A stretch of DNA of 64,000 bases from Nitrosarchaeum sp. (GTDB taxonomy: Archaea > Thermoproteota > Nitrososphaeria > Nitrososphaerales > Nitrosopumilaceae). Shown here in pieces: positions 51,373 through 59,569 of this stretch. A program made the translations under genes and the position numbers. The stretch spans positions 1-64,000 of the forward strand of contig JAHFUM010000005.1 in NCBI GenBank assembly GCA_023265135.1, read 5' to 3'. Every line of letters begins with the position of its first letter. The first letter of the stretch is position 1. The notes beneath the pieces were generated by a model. It ran no database searches. It had not been told where the DNA came from and saw nothing but the letters and a program-made list of their open reading frames with translations.

Positions 51373-52973
51373 TATCGAAGTTCCAACCAAGCTAATGCTG
51401 AACTAATATTGACAGTGCCTGTAAATGCCTTACATAATACAGAAACGTTTATTGGATTTGCACCTGCCAAATCCAATCCAATTGGCAACTTAGATTCTAT
51501 TACATTTTCCACCGTTCTTCCCGTAGTAGAAGACATGAATCCAGATGCAATAATTTCTCCACCAGTAATTGTAGTTCCTGCAACGTCAAACTCCATGCAA
51601 CTATTTGCACCTACACTATTCCATACAGGAGTTCCACCGATAGTTCCACCCAGTATAATTTCAAAATATGCGTCACCTGAAGTTATATATAGGTCAGCAT
51701 GATTTAATAAAATTTTAACTCGATTAACAATGCTATTGAAAGTTGCTTTATGACGTATACTCAAAACAGGCACTCCTGCAGTTCCAACACTACGAGTATT
51801 TATTTCGTTAGATGCTTCTTGAGGAATACCCTTTGTTTCTTCATAGCCGCCTTCAGAAATTATCGTTGAGCAGACAACTTTTAATGATGTTGGACTAGCA
51901 GCCGTTCCAGTATTTTCAATTTCATTTCTCAGTGGAAGATTTGCTGTAGTAGTTTCTGGAGTAGATAGAATATTGGAATTATTGAATTGATGGCAATATA
52001 TTATTGCACCATTCATAAACACTCCATAACGTACTCTACCGGTACCCAACCACTGCAAATCTATTATATATAGGTTGTTTTTAGTTACATCTAGAGTAAT
52101 ACCAGAGGGTCCTGTTCCATCTAATTTATCCAAGTTCCATGCAGTCTGAGGTATGCGATTTGCACCGGTATCAACTACTGAACCTGATGTATAGGTTCTC
52201 TGCACTACTGCAAAATCGGTGCCAGTCTGTTCAAAAAACCATCCGTTATGACTATCAAAATATCCGCAACGTTTTCTTACATTTGTTTTAGCTGCACCAT
52301 ACACTCTAGTGAAATTAATCAATAGTGATTTTCCTGCTTGATATTTAAAATATTCTCTTGTCTGTCTAATTACTATCTCACCTGAAACTGTACCAACAGT
52401 CATCAAAACCGCTGATTCATTTGGAAGATGTGTTGATGATGCACCAACACCAGTTATAACTCCAGTAAACCAAAGAGGATTTAAGTCATATTCCAGTTGA
52501 TTATCAAACAAAGTATATGGTTCTGCTATTCGCAGTCTTCCGAATGCATCTAATTGATCGGTATCAGCAAGTTTTATATTCTGATTATCTGAAGGTTTAG
52601 TACGAGTTGAAAGAGCTACATCTAAACTAGCATTTGTTATTGCAACTGAGTTAGTTATGCTAGTGACTGCTCCTACTAATGTAACTCCAGCCAACGTATC
52701 AGCTGGCTTTAATCGGGTTGAAAGAGCTACATCTAAATTTGCATGACTGATAGGAACTGCAGTAGCTCTTAATTGAGTATCAGTTAACGGTCCTGTAACA
52801 GTAACCGTGTTAGTTATGCTAGTTAATGATCCAACCGTTGTAATACCAGCCAGAGTATCTGCTGGCTTCAATCGGGTAGAGAGCGCAACATCAATATTGG
52901 AATTAGATGTAGGTACAGGATTTCCTATATCATTTTTAATTTCTAATTCAGATGGTAGTGGAATAAATGTCAT
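51372..52973 (-). CDS. Virion structural protein with N-terminal repeats, 533 aa
   Basis: The first 130 residues contain a three-fold repeat of DVALSTRLKPADTLAG plus 'TVGSLTSITN', a linker module common in phage fibre/appendage proteins. The remaining domain (FDNQLEYDLNPLWFTGVITG, 'FKYQAGKSLLINFTRVYGAA', 'IDLQWLGTGRVRYGVFMNGA') matches a beta-sandwich structural protein family seen in many tailed phages. Likely an appendage or fibre component. Confidence 0.65.
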   Translation of the reverse strand: MTFIPLPSELEIKNDIGNPVPTSNSNIDVALSTRLKPADTLAGITTVGSLTSITNTVTVTGPLTDTQLRATAVPISHANLDVALSTRLKPADTLAGVTLVGAVTSITNSVAITNASLDVALSTRTKPSDNQNIKLADTDQLDAFGRLRIAEPYTLFDNQLEYDLNPLWFTGVITGVGASSTHLPNESAVLMTVGTVSGEIVIRQTREYFKYQAGKSLLINFTRVYGAAKTNVRKRCGYFDSHNGWFFEQTGTDFAVVQRTYTSGSVVDTGANRIPQTAWNLDKLDGTGPSGITLDVTKNNLYIIDLQWLGTGRVRYGVFMNGAIIYCHQFNNSNILSTPETTTANLPLRNEIENTGTAASPTSLKVVCSTIISEGGYEETKGIPQEASNEINTRSVGTAGVPVLSIRHKATFNSIVNRVKILLNHADLYITSGDAYFEIILGGTIGGTPVWNSVGANSCMEFDVAGTTITGGEIIASGFMSSTTGRTVENVIESKLPIGLDLAGANPINVSVLCKAFTGTVNISSALAWLELR

Positions 52974-52983
52974 TTACTTCTCC

Positions 52984-53685
52984 TTAAACTACAAACCAAT
53001 TTCCTGAGTGGCAAACTAACGTTAGCGACATCCAGGGTACGGTTACTGTTATACTTGCTTGACCTTCGACTGTACCTGTTGATGGTGTTATCGTAATTTT
53101 ATGAGTTGTATCATTTGCTGCGCCGCTCTCATCTTTGATAATTGTGCGATGACCTGTAACTGTATTCAATGTTAACGCAACAGTTCCTGCAAAATTAACA
53201 CCGACATAATCTTCATCTAGCGTTATTGTATGAGATCCTGATGTAACTGCAACACATTTTATTAAGTCAGAGCCCGATGATACAACTGTAGTATCAGGAA
53301 ATGTTATTGTTGTTAAATGTGCATCAGGAGTCCATATTGGTGGTGATCCGTTAGTTTGTTGCAATATTCCAGTGCCAGCTCCTATCTGCGCCAAGAATGC
53401 TGTATTACTAGGAGAGGATTGGTACGGTAAAGAATTTGTAGTACCATTTAATAAGTTGGCAGAACCTGCTGCTGGGGGTGCAGCAATTACACCCCAAGAT
53501 GCGTCTAATGTTGAATCTAATGCTTGTAGAATATAGTAGGTAGTGCTATTAACATATGCAATATCACCTAAAATCAAATTAGGAAGAGCATTTCTCGCTG
53601 CTGTACTAGCAACTATGTAAACAACCGGTTCTCTATCAACTCTAGAACCAACAGCATTGCTATTATTATAAAGTACTGTTGACAT
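52984..53685 (-). CDS. Fibre-type structural protein, 233 aa
   Basis: N-terminal 'REPVVYIVASTAARNALPNL' with GDIAYVNSTTYYILQALDST is a common phage fibre module; the C-terminal part (KCVAVTSGSHTITLDEDYVG...ASITVTVPWMSLTLVCHSGN) resembles fibre tip domains ending in 'WFVV'. A structural role in host adsorption is inferred. It starts four bases after the 182-aa gene. Confidence 0.6.
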   Translation of the reverse strand: MSTVLYNNSNAVGSRVDREPVVYIVASTAARNALPNLILGDIAYVNSTTYYILQALDSTLDASWGVIAAPPAAGSANLLNGTTNSLPYQSSPSNTAFLAQIGAGTGILQQTNGSPPIWTPDAHLTTITFPDTTVVSSGSDLIKCVAVTSGSHTITLDEDYVGVNFAGTVALTLNTVTGHRTIIKDESGAANDTTHKITITPSTGTVEGQASITVTVPWMSLTLVCHSGNWFVV

Positions 53686-53689
53686 TTAA

Positions 53690-54238
53690 TTATACGCTTA
53701 ATAGAATAGTTAATTGAGTGGCAGCTCCAATGGCAGATGGATTTATGCGAGCATAAGCCCATGCGGGATCTACGGTAATAAATGCTGTATCACCCGAAGT
53801 TCCTGAGTGAGTAACCGTTGCAACTGCAGTGATCCAATGAACTGCATCTAGCGATAATTCCAGAGTATATGTTGCTCCCCCTGTTCCAGTTACATAAGAC
53901 TGAATGACTAAGTTACCAGAACCTTGACCACGTGGAATTGTAAATGCTTCTTGAACACCAGTTTGAGATGGACCGTAAAAATCTATTACAACTTTACCAA
54001 CTGCCTGCACTCTAGTTGCTTCGATAGCAGTTAATGGTATCGTAAATGTTGTTGAACTTGTTACTGTTGCAGTAACATTATTTAATTCTTGAGGTGCATC
54101 AGCAAAGTATAAACGAACTTTATTAGTGCTTGTAAGATAATGGGTTGCTGTTGTTACGGTAAGAAGGCCAGTCCCCGATGAATATGTGGCTGTATAATCT
54201 AACTCTCTCGTTATTTTCTTTACTCTGCGTGATGACAT
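53690..54238 (-). CDS. Beta-rich structural protein, 182 aa
   Basis: Starts MSSRRVKKITRELDYTATYS. 'GTGLLTVTTATHYLTSTNKV' is again a small module of the 'H.L.tG..V' type, followed by a jelly-roll-like domain (YVTGTGGATYTLELSLDAVH, 'AYARINPSAIGAATQLTILL'). Probably a minor fibre or appendage protein. Confidence 0.55.
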   Translation of the reverse strand: MSSRRVKKITRELDYTATYSSGTGLLTVTTATHYLTSTNKVRLYFADAPQELNNVTATVTSSTTFTIPLTAIEATRVQAVGKVVIDFYGPSQTGVQEAFTIPRGQGSGNLVIQSYVTGTGGATYTLELSLDAVHWITAVATVTHSGTSGDTAFITVDPAWAYARINPSAIGAATQLTILLSV

Positions 54239-54260
54239 TTTTAACTCCTCGTAATTCTAA

Positions 54261-54268
54261 TATTTATT
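54261..54268 (-). promoter_or_regulatory. Possible late promoter AATAAATA before the 182-aa gene
   Basis: Minus strand AATAAATA, about 23 bases before the ATG at 54238, with ribosome site GAGGAG between. Confidence 0.4.
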
Positions 54269-54743
54269 GAACCCAAAAGCATGATGGTGAAGTTGTAATA
54301 CTATGATCCACCAATGATAGGAATGGTCTCCATGATATTGTTGTTTCCATACACCAGTTTCCGTTAGGGATATGACTAACGAAATATAATCTATCTACTC
54401 TTACATTTCCAGGCTCTTTAACTGAGATATTTGCTTCTTGTAATTGCATACGTAGATTAGTATCTCTCATATGAATCTCACCAGTTATTTTGGCATCGTA
54501 TGGTTTATTAGCAACTAATATACGAGTTAATTTAATTTCTTTAGCTTCATCGTCACTAGGTAAAGCCTTAGAAACTACAACATCTGGTTCTGCTAAAGAC
54601 ATTGGAGGATTCACTTCAGTAAAAGTGTTCCATATTACTATGAGCGATATCAAAGATATAGTAAATGCCAAAAATTCCATGAATATAAGAAAACTTTTTC
54701 TTGCAGCGCCCTCTAATGTTTCTAATTTATCTAAAAAACTCAT
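54264..54743 (-). CDS. Single-pass membrane protein, 159 aa
   Basis: Start MSFLDKLETLEGAARKSFLI chosen because its ATG overlaps the upstream stop (ATGA); four residues more are possible. One membrane helix (FMEFLAFTISLISLIVIW) and an exported-looking C-terminal domain of about 110 residues (SVKEPGNVRVDRLYFVSHIP, NGNWCMETTISWRPF) with two late cysteines. No family recognised. It is the last of three small membrane genes inside the fibre cluster. Confidence 0.6.
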   Translation of the reverse strand: MSFLDKLETLEGAARKSFLIFMEFLAFTISLISLIVIWNTFTEVNPPMSLAEPDVVVSKALPSDDEAKEIKLTRILVANKPYDAKITGEIHMRDTNLRMQLQEANISVKEPGNVRVDRLYFVSHIPNGNWCMETTISWRPFLSLVDHSITTSPSCFWVQ

Positions 54744-55183
54744 TTCATTATCCATCCTTTAAAATACTCTTTACATGCTATAAAAATACCGACAACTGCT
54801 GCCCATCCTATACCTTTTATAAAATAACTAATAGCATCCTTTTTGATTGTTCTCATGTCACCTTCACGACGATTCATTTCTAGATGTTCACTTTTATGTC
54901 TACCTAGATCTCCATCTGGAAATCCATCAATTTTCATTTTATCAAGGACTCTCAGACCTTCTACAAGATGCGTATCAAACTCATCATTTAATGTCTTAGT
55001 TCTATGATCTAGAACTAAGTATTGAGTATTTAATGTATCTAGTTGAATTGATCTTTTTTCTAGTTCCTCTTTAATTTGGTCAATGTTTGCATTTATTACA
55101 GCTATCTCCGCTTTTATATGTGAAACATCTTTCCTAAGATTTTCTATTCCATCTAGTATCAATTGGTCTATTTGTAAAGTCAT
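54740..55183 (-). CDS. Coiled-coil protein with C-terminal membrane anchor, 147 aa
   Basis: Long heptad-type helix (IENLRKDVSHIKAEIAVINA, IDQIKEELEKRSIQLDTLNT) and a C-terminal membrane helix (FIKGIGWAAVVGIFIACKEY). This topology resembles XhlA-like hemolysin/holin-associated proteins, which act with a holin. Its neighbours on both sides are also membrane proteins. Function uncertain. Confidence 0.6.
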   Translation of the reverse strand: MTLQIDQLILDGIENLRKDVSHIKAEIAVINANIDQIKEELEKRSIQLDTLNTQYLVLDHRTKTLNDEFDTHLVEGLRVLDKMKIDGFPDGDLGRHKSEHLEMNRREGDMRTIKKDAISYFIKGIGWAAVVGIFIACKEYFKGWIMK

Positions 55184-55464
55184 TTTTGATTCTTTATTAC
55201 TTTGATGTTATTAACAACTACCCAAGTATACAGTGCAATCAACCCAACTAGAACAGGCGATATGTACTCAGTATCCAATATATTATATGTCAGATAAATT
55301 AAAATGCTTTTTACTACTATTAGTGCAGGCAACGCGTTAGTAACATGAAATAACTCATCTAATATTGGATTAGATTCAACTGCACCTTTCTTTAAAGCTA
55401 CTGAAGTTGTGTAAATGTCTAAAAGTTGAAGAGCAACAAATGTTATAAAAAGATAAGTTGCCAT
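55180..55464 (-). CDS. Three-helix membrane protein, DUF5658-like
   Basis: 94 aa from MATYLFITFVALQLLDIYTT; the ATG overlaps the previous stop (TAATG, ribosome site GGGTGG). 'LDIYTTSVALKKGAVESNPI' is the D-x-x-[T/S]...E.NP motif of the DUF5658-type membrane family, followed by two more hydrophobic helices. Could be a holin-like or envelope-modifying protein. Confidence 0.65.
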   Translation of the reverse strand: MATYLFITFVALQLLDIYTTSVALKKGAVESNPILDELFHVTNALPALIVVKSILIYLTYNILDTEYISPVLVGLIALYTWVVVNNIKVIKNQK

Positions 55465-56306
55465 TACCACCCTCTCGTATGAATCATTCTATAGTTCCAG
55501 TTTGCTATTGTTAAAGCTGCTTGTGCACCGGTTGTTTTATTTTGACCGTACAGAGAAAAGTTTGCACCAGTTGTGAATCCACATTGCTTACTGGTATGCC
55601 AAAGTTGTAATGGTGTAACGAATCCTGACGATGGTGAAGTAAACGGAATCATAATATCTCCAACTGCCCATCCCGCCTCAGTTATGGTACATATTGCTTC
55701 AATAATAGGTTCTATAGTGGCAGTTATTCCAATATTACTATTCTGACTTATTGCGGTTGAAAGTGCTGGCCAAGCGGAAAATGTACTTACGTACCTGCCC
55801 ATCAAGGCATACCACGTAATAGCAGTTACAACTCCACCAGCGATTGTCACTTCACCAACAAATACTCTATATACTTGCGTTACAGTTGACCCATTACCAA
55901 CTTTCATGGTCATTTCCTGAATATTGAAAGTGTTCTGGCCAGCTGTAATGCTATAAGTTCCTCCCCACTGATAAACTGGCGCAAGAGGTGTAGATCCAGT
56001 AGTGCATGTACCGTTAGCAGCAATATCTAAGTATAAGTATGTCGTACCGTTAGTTGATAGTCCATTCCATACAGGATTGGTGATAGACCCTGTACGATTT
56101 GATACTCCGGATGAGGCGGTTGCTACTAAGATACCTGAACTTGCATTAGCTGTAACTGTTGTACCACCAGTCGATCCCCCAAATGCAGATTGACCGTTAA
56201 TATCAACTGTACCAGATAAAATTGTTTGTCTTACTGGAACTGATGCATAAGTTTGAGCATTGCCATCAGCGAATGTTATACCTAAATCTGAGATTGATGT
56301 TGTCAT
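55464..56306 (-). CDS. Fibre tip / receptor-binding-like protein, 280 aa
   Basis: Starts MTTSISDLGITFADGNAQTY, a frequent opening of phage fibre proteins; Thr/Ser/Gly-rich; the C-terminus NWNYRMIHTRGW ends with the aromatic 'RGW' often seen in phage tip adhesins. No enzyme motif. It overlaps the next gene by one base. Confidence 0.6.
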   Translation of the reverse strand: MTTSISDLGITFADGNAQTYASVPVRQTILSGTVDINGQSAFGGSTGGTTVTANASSGILVATASSGVSNRTGSITNPVWNGLSTNGTTYLYLDIAANGTCTTGSTPLAPVYQWGGTYSITAGQNTFNIQEMTMKVGNGSTVTQVYRVFVGEVTIAGGVVTAITWYALMGRYVSTFSAWPALSTAISQNSNIGITATIEPIIEAICTITEAGWAVGDIMIPFTSPSSGFVTPLQLWHTSKQCGFTTGANFSLYGQNKTTGAQAALTIANWNYRMIHTRGW

Positions 56307-56902
56307 TATGCAACCCTTGTTATAGTGAATAATACCGGATCAGTTCCTCCATATGCAACACCATCAGTCTTTGCATTTATTACTGAACCAGCTGGTAAAT
56401 AAACAGTTGTTGCTACATTACCAGGCCAGTTCGCCGCCGGTGTATGATTAATGGTTAATACATTAGCAATCGTGCTGCTTTGAATATTTGTCGCACCTTG
56501 ATTGTCATTTAAAGTAATACCAAGGTAACCAGATATTCCTCCAAAGACATCTGAATAGCTAATGGAATATATACCAGAAGTATTAATAGTAAAAGATGAA
56601 CTGAGAGTAGCTGAATCGGCATAAGTAATATCAGATCCCTGATTAATTACTGTATTGAGGAATCTTCTGTATTTAGTATTTGTTGAACCGTACCCATTGG
56701 CAGTATTTAACCTAATCATACTTGGAACTCCGATAAATTGCGGTTGCTTAACAAATGTTGGAGTTCCATCTGCCGCCAGAGATAATCCATTTACCTGACC
56801 GCCACTAGGTCCAACAACAATAGCTAGAGTACCATCGTTACCTGCTTGAGTAGTAAGAGCACCAGATACAGAATTTCCTGCTGTTATAATATTTTGTGGC
56901 AT
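56306..56902 (-). CDS. C1q/TNF-like jelly-roll fibre protein, 198 aa
   Basis: The C-terminal 130 residues have C1q-like strands: 'SSSFTINTSGIYSISYSDVF', GYLGITLNDNQGAT and 'YLPAGSVINAKTDGVAYGGT', typical of trimeric adhesin heads. N-terminal part (GNSVSGALTTQAGNDGTLAI) is a short collar. Likely binds a receptor or another fibre. Confidence 0.6.
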   Translation of the reverse strand: MPQNIITAGNSVSGALTTQAGNDGTLAIVVGPSGGQVNGLSLAADGTPTFVKQPQFIGVPSMIRLNTANGYGSTNTKYRRFLNTVINQGSDITYADSATLSSSFTINTSGIYSISYSDVFGGISGYLGITLNDNQGATNIQSSTIANVLTINHTPAANWPGNVATTVYLPAGSVINAKTDGVAYGGTDPVLFTITRVA

Positions 56903-56914
56903 TTAAGTCCTTAA

Positions 56915-57379
56915 TTATAAAAAAGTCACTCTAACTTTAAAATTCGATGCAGCAACCGCTATTGGCTGACCAGTAGTTTTTATAGGGATAGCTAAAGTAG
57001 TACTTGCAAATGCAACTAAGATATTTGTTGAATCGCATCCAACAAATAACAGATTTTCAGCTACTCCACTCACTGAGGTATGCCAATATATTTCATCGTT
57101 AATGGCCCATCCATTAACACTGACTACAACGATTAACGATACAATGATAAAATTTGGTTTTCGACCTAGACTATGTGCAAGATTCTGAACTCCAGCTGAT
57201 AATACTGCTGGAGTTATCAAACTATTAAATAGAGGTCGGGGGGCACTTATCCAGTTTGTGCCATCCGATGTTAAAACGTTATTAGCATTACCGGGAGTCG
57301 ATAGGCCTGTACCACCATTAGCTGTTGATACTGGAACTGCAGGCGTTATACCTGTTGAACCATCTATTACTGTTGTCAT
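56915..57379 (-). CDS. Small fibre protein, 154 aa
   Basis: 'STANGGTGLSTPGNANNVLT' plus SDGTNWISAP is a linker module common to fibres; the C-terminal half (LAHSLGRKPNFIIVSLIVVV, NGWAINDEIYWHTSV) is a beta domain seen at ends of phage fibre proteins. One-base overlap with the 715-aa fibre gene upstream. Confidence 0.6.
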   Translation of the reverse strand: MTTVIDGSTGITPAVPVSTANGGTGLSTPGNANNVLTSDGTNWISAPRPLFNSLITPAVLSAGVQNLAHSLGRKPNFIIVSLIVVVSVNGWAINDEIYWHTSVSGVAENLLFVGCDSTNILVAFASTTLAIPIKTTGQPIAVAASNFKVRVTFL

Positions 57380-59526
57380 TATAGAACCACCAATCTAGCA
57401 CCAGTTGGTACCGTTAAAGTTATGCCTGTATTTATTGTCAGAGGGCCAACTGTACTTGCATTCTTGCCTGTAGTTAATGTATAGTTAGTTGTCATTACCG
57501 TACTATTTTCTTGAAATATACCAGTTCCACCTCCACCAGTTGCTCCGCCTCCAACTGATCCCCAGGCCGTCCCATCATATCCTTCAAATTTTACAAGATC
57601 AGTATTAAATCTAAAATATCCAGCACCTGGTGCAACATCTCGATTGGCTGTTGTGCTTGATGGTAAAACAGCTGATCCGGTTGCAGCTGTTCTAGGTACA
57701 GCAAATGCAGTAGTTGCCAGTTTTGTTGAATTATCAGTTGCTACTTGAGTAGTGGCAGTAGTACCGTTAGGTAATGCAGGTGTACCAGATAAATTTGATG
57801 CAGTAGCTGAATTTCCTGTACATGATGCCGATGACCCATCTATGCTTGTTATACCGGTTAATACTAATGGAGCAGATGCTCTATTTAACGCAACTGCAGT
57901 TGTTCCAATATAAGTGGTGCTAGAATTTGCTGCATTATCTCCGGTATTAACTCCGGAAAGATTTGATCCTAAAATTGAACCAGATGTAGTTAAGCTACCG
58001 GTAATTATAAGACCGGCAGTAGTAAAATCACCGATAACGGCGCCATTCAATGATACTCTAATATTAGTTCCACCTGTACCAGCACTATTTGCGTATGCTC
58101 TAATATATCCCATTCCAGGTGAGTTATTAGTATCAATGCAAACACCTCCACCTGTACCGTACGATGCCACCGCACCAATTGCTTCTAGTTGTTGTGCCGA
58201 TGATTTTAAATTTACAGCAAAACCTGTTGTAGACCATTGAGCAATTGTAGATCCGGATATTGCTAAGCTTCCACTAGTAACTGAATTAATTGCACCAGCA
58301 ACAGAACCTGCTGCACCATTCAGCCCTAAACCAAGCGTGCCTGATATCTGACCAGTTATAGCAATTCCATTTGATGCGGTTATTGTAGTTGCAGAGATTG
58401 TTGATGGGGTTGTTGCACCTATTGTACCATTAAATGCAGATAAGGTTATTGTCTTATTACTTAGGGCTTCAACTCCAGCTAACGTAGCTAAGGTGCCAGT
58501 TGTTGGTAAAGTCAAGGTTGTTATACCGGTGGCAGTAAATGTTTTGGCAAATGCTCCCGCAAAAGTTAAATTTGCTGCAGATGTTAAAGTTGCTGCTCCA
58601 TTATTAACACCTGTGCCACCGTATGTTGGAGATATAACAGTACCTTGCCAGATGCCTGTGCCAATCGTACCTAGACTAGTAAGAGAAGAAGATATAACAC
58701 TAGTACCTAATGTTGTAGCATTTAATATACTTACATTGTTTATCTTATATGCAAGACCAGAAGATAAATTCAATGACTGATTTGATGTCCAATTAGAATT
58801 AGTATTATCCCAAATGATAGTTTTGTCGGTTGTACCATGTAATGTTATACCACCACCATTTGCTGTAACATCAGTAGGAACTGCAACTGATCCTAATTCA
58901 ATATTAGTATCAGCGGTAATAAAATTTCCTGCAAACGTCATGTTACCACTTTTATCAACATTAAATTTGCTGACGCCCCCAACCTGCAGATCAATCAGTT
59001 TTGAATTTGCGGAAGATGCAGTATCAGTTATATTAGAAAGTATACCAGAGAATGTTGTAGGTGCGTTATTCCACGTTTGAGTAATACTTACCGGTGGAGT
59101 ATTAGCTGCAACAGTTCCACCGGTAATTGTTATCTGAGTAGAAAATGTAGGTGACGCCTTAGGGGCAAGAGTTGTATCTGTTGGGTGAATATGATCTTGT
59201 TTAGAAAATAGTAATGAGATTCCTGCATTTGCTAAACCGTTCATCAATGGGGAGGCAACACCTGCTTGACCTACGTAATATGCAGTAGTTGCTAGTTTTG
59301 TGGAGTTATCATTCTGCGCTGGGGTTGCGGCAGTTGGACTTAAAGTAAATGCGGTAGCACCGGTAACTGACAATGATGTAGCATTTATTGCGGCCAATGT
59401 ACTAGTGCCAGATGCACCTAAAGTTCCAGTAGTACTGATATTACCTGATGCGTCAACTATTGATGTAGGAGTTGTACCAACTGAAAGACCATGTCTTGCA
59501 TTAAACTGAATTTTGTTAATTGCCAT
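57379..59526 (-). CDS. Tail fibre protein, 715 aa
   Basis: Thr/Ser/Gly/Ala-rich shaft with modules shared with the 769-aa neighbour: HIHPTDTTLAPKASPTFSTQ, then 'SITQTWNNAPTTFSGI' and a Ser/Ala-rich turn. 'LSNKTITLSAFNGTIGATTP' and VLTGITSIDGSSASCTGNS are typical shaft repeats; the C-terminus (LTINTGITLTVPTGARLVVL) is a compact cap. A paralogue of the adjacent fibre by duplication. Late promoter TATAAATA upstream. Confidence 0.7.
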   Translation of the reverse strand: MAINKIQFNARHGLSVGTTPTSIVDASGNISTTGTLGASGTSTLAAINATSLSVTGATAFTLSPTAATPAQNDNSTKLATTAYYVGQAGVASPLMNGLANAGISLLFSKQDHIHPTDTTLAPKASPTFSTQITITGGTVAANTPPVSITQTWNNAPTTFSGILSNITDTASSANSKLIDLQVGGVSKFNVDKSGNMTFAGNFITADTNIELGSVAVPTDVTANGGGITLHGTTDKTIIWDNTNSNWTSNQSLNLSSGLAYKINNVSILNATTLGTSVISSSLTSLGTIGTGIWQGTVISPTYGGTGVNNGAATLTSAANLTFAGAFAKTFTATGITTLTLPTTGTLATLAGVEALSNKTITLSAFNGTIGATTPSTISATTITASNGIAITGQISGTLGLGLNGAAGSVAGAINSVTSGSLAISGSTIAQWSTTGFAVNLKSSAQQLEAIGAVASYGTGGGVCIDTNNSPGMGYIRAYANSAGTGGTNIRVSLNGAVIGDFTTAGLIITGSLTTSGSILGSNLSGVNTGDNAANSSTTYIGTTAVALNRASAPLVLTGITSIDGSSASCTGNSATASNLSGTPALPNGTTATTQVATDNSTKLATTAFAVPRTAATGSAVLPSSTTANRDVAPGAGYFRFNTDLVKFEGYDGTAWGSVGGGATGGGGTGIFQENSTVMTTNYTLTTGKNASTVGPLTINTGITLTVPTGARLVVL

Positions 59527-59561
59527 TGGTTCACTATCCCCAAAGTTTATTAATTGTTATA

Positions 59562-59569
59562 TATTTATA
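59562..59569 (-). promoter_or_regulatory. Late promoter TATAAATA for the 715-aa fibre gene
   Basis: Exact TATAAATA on the minus strand, overlapping the end of the previous fibre gene and about 36 bases before the ATG at 59526. Confidence 0.78.
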
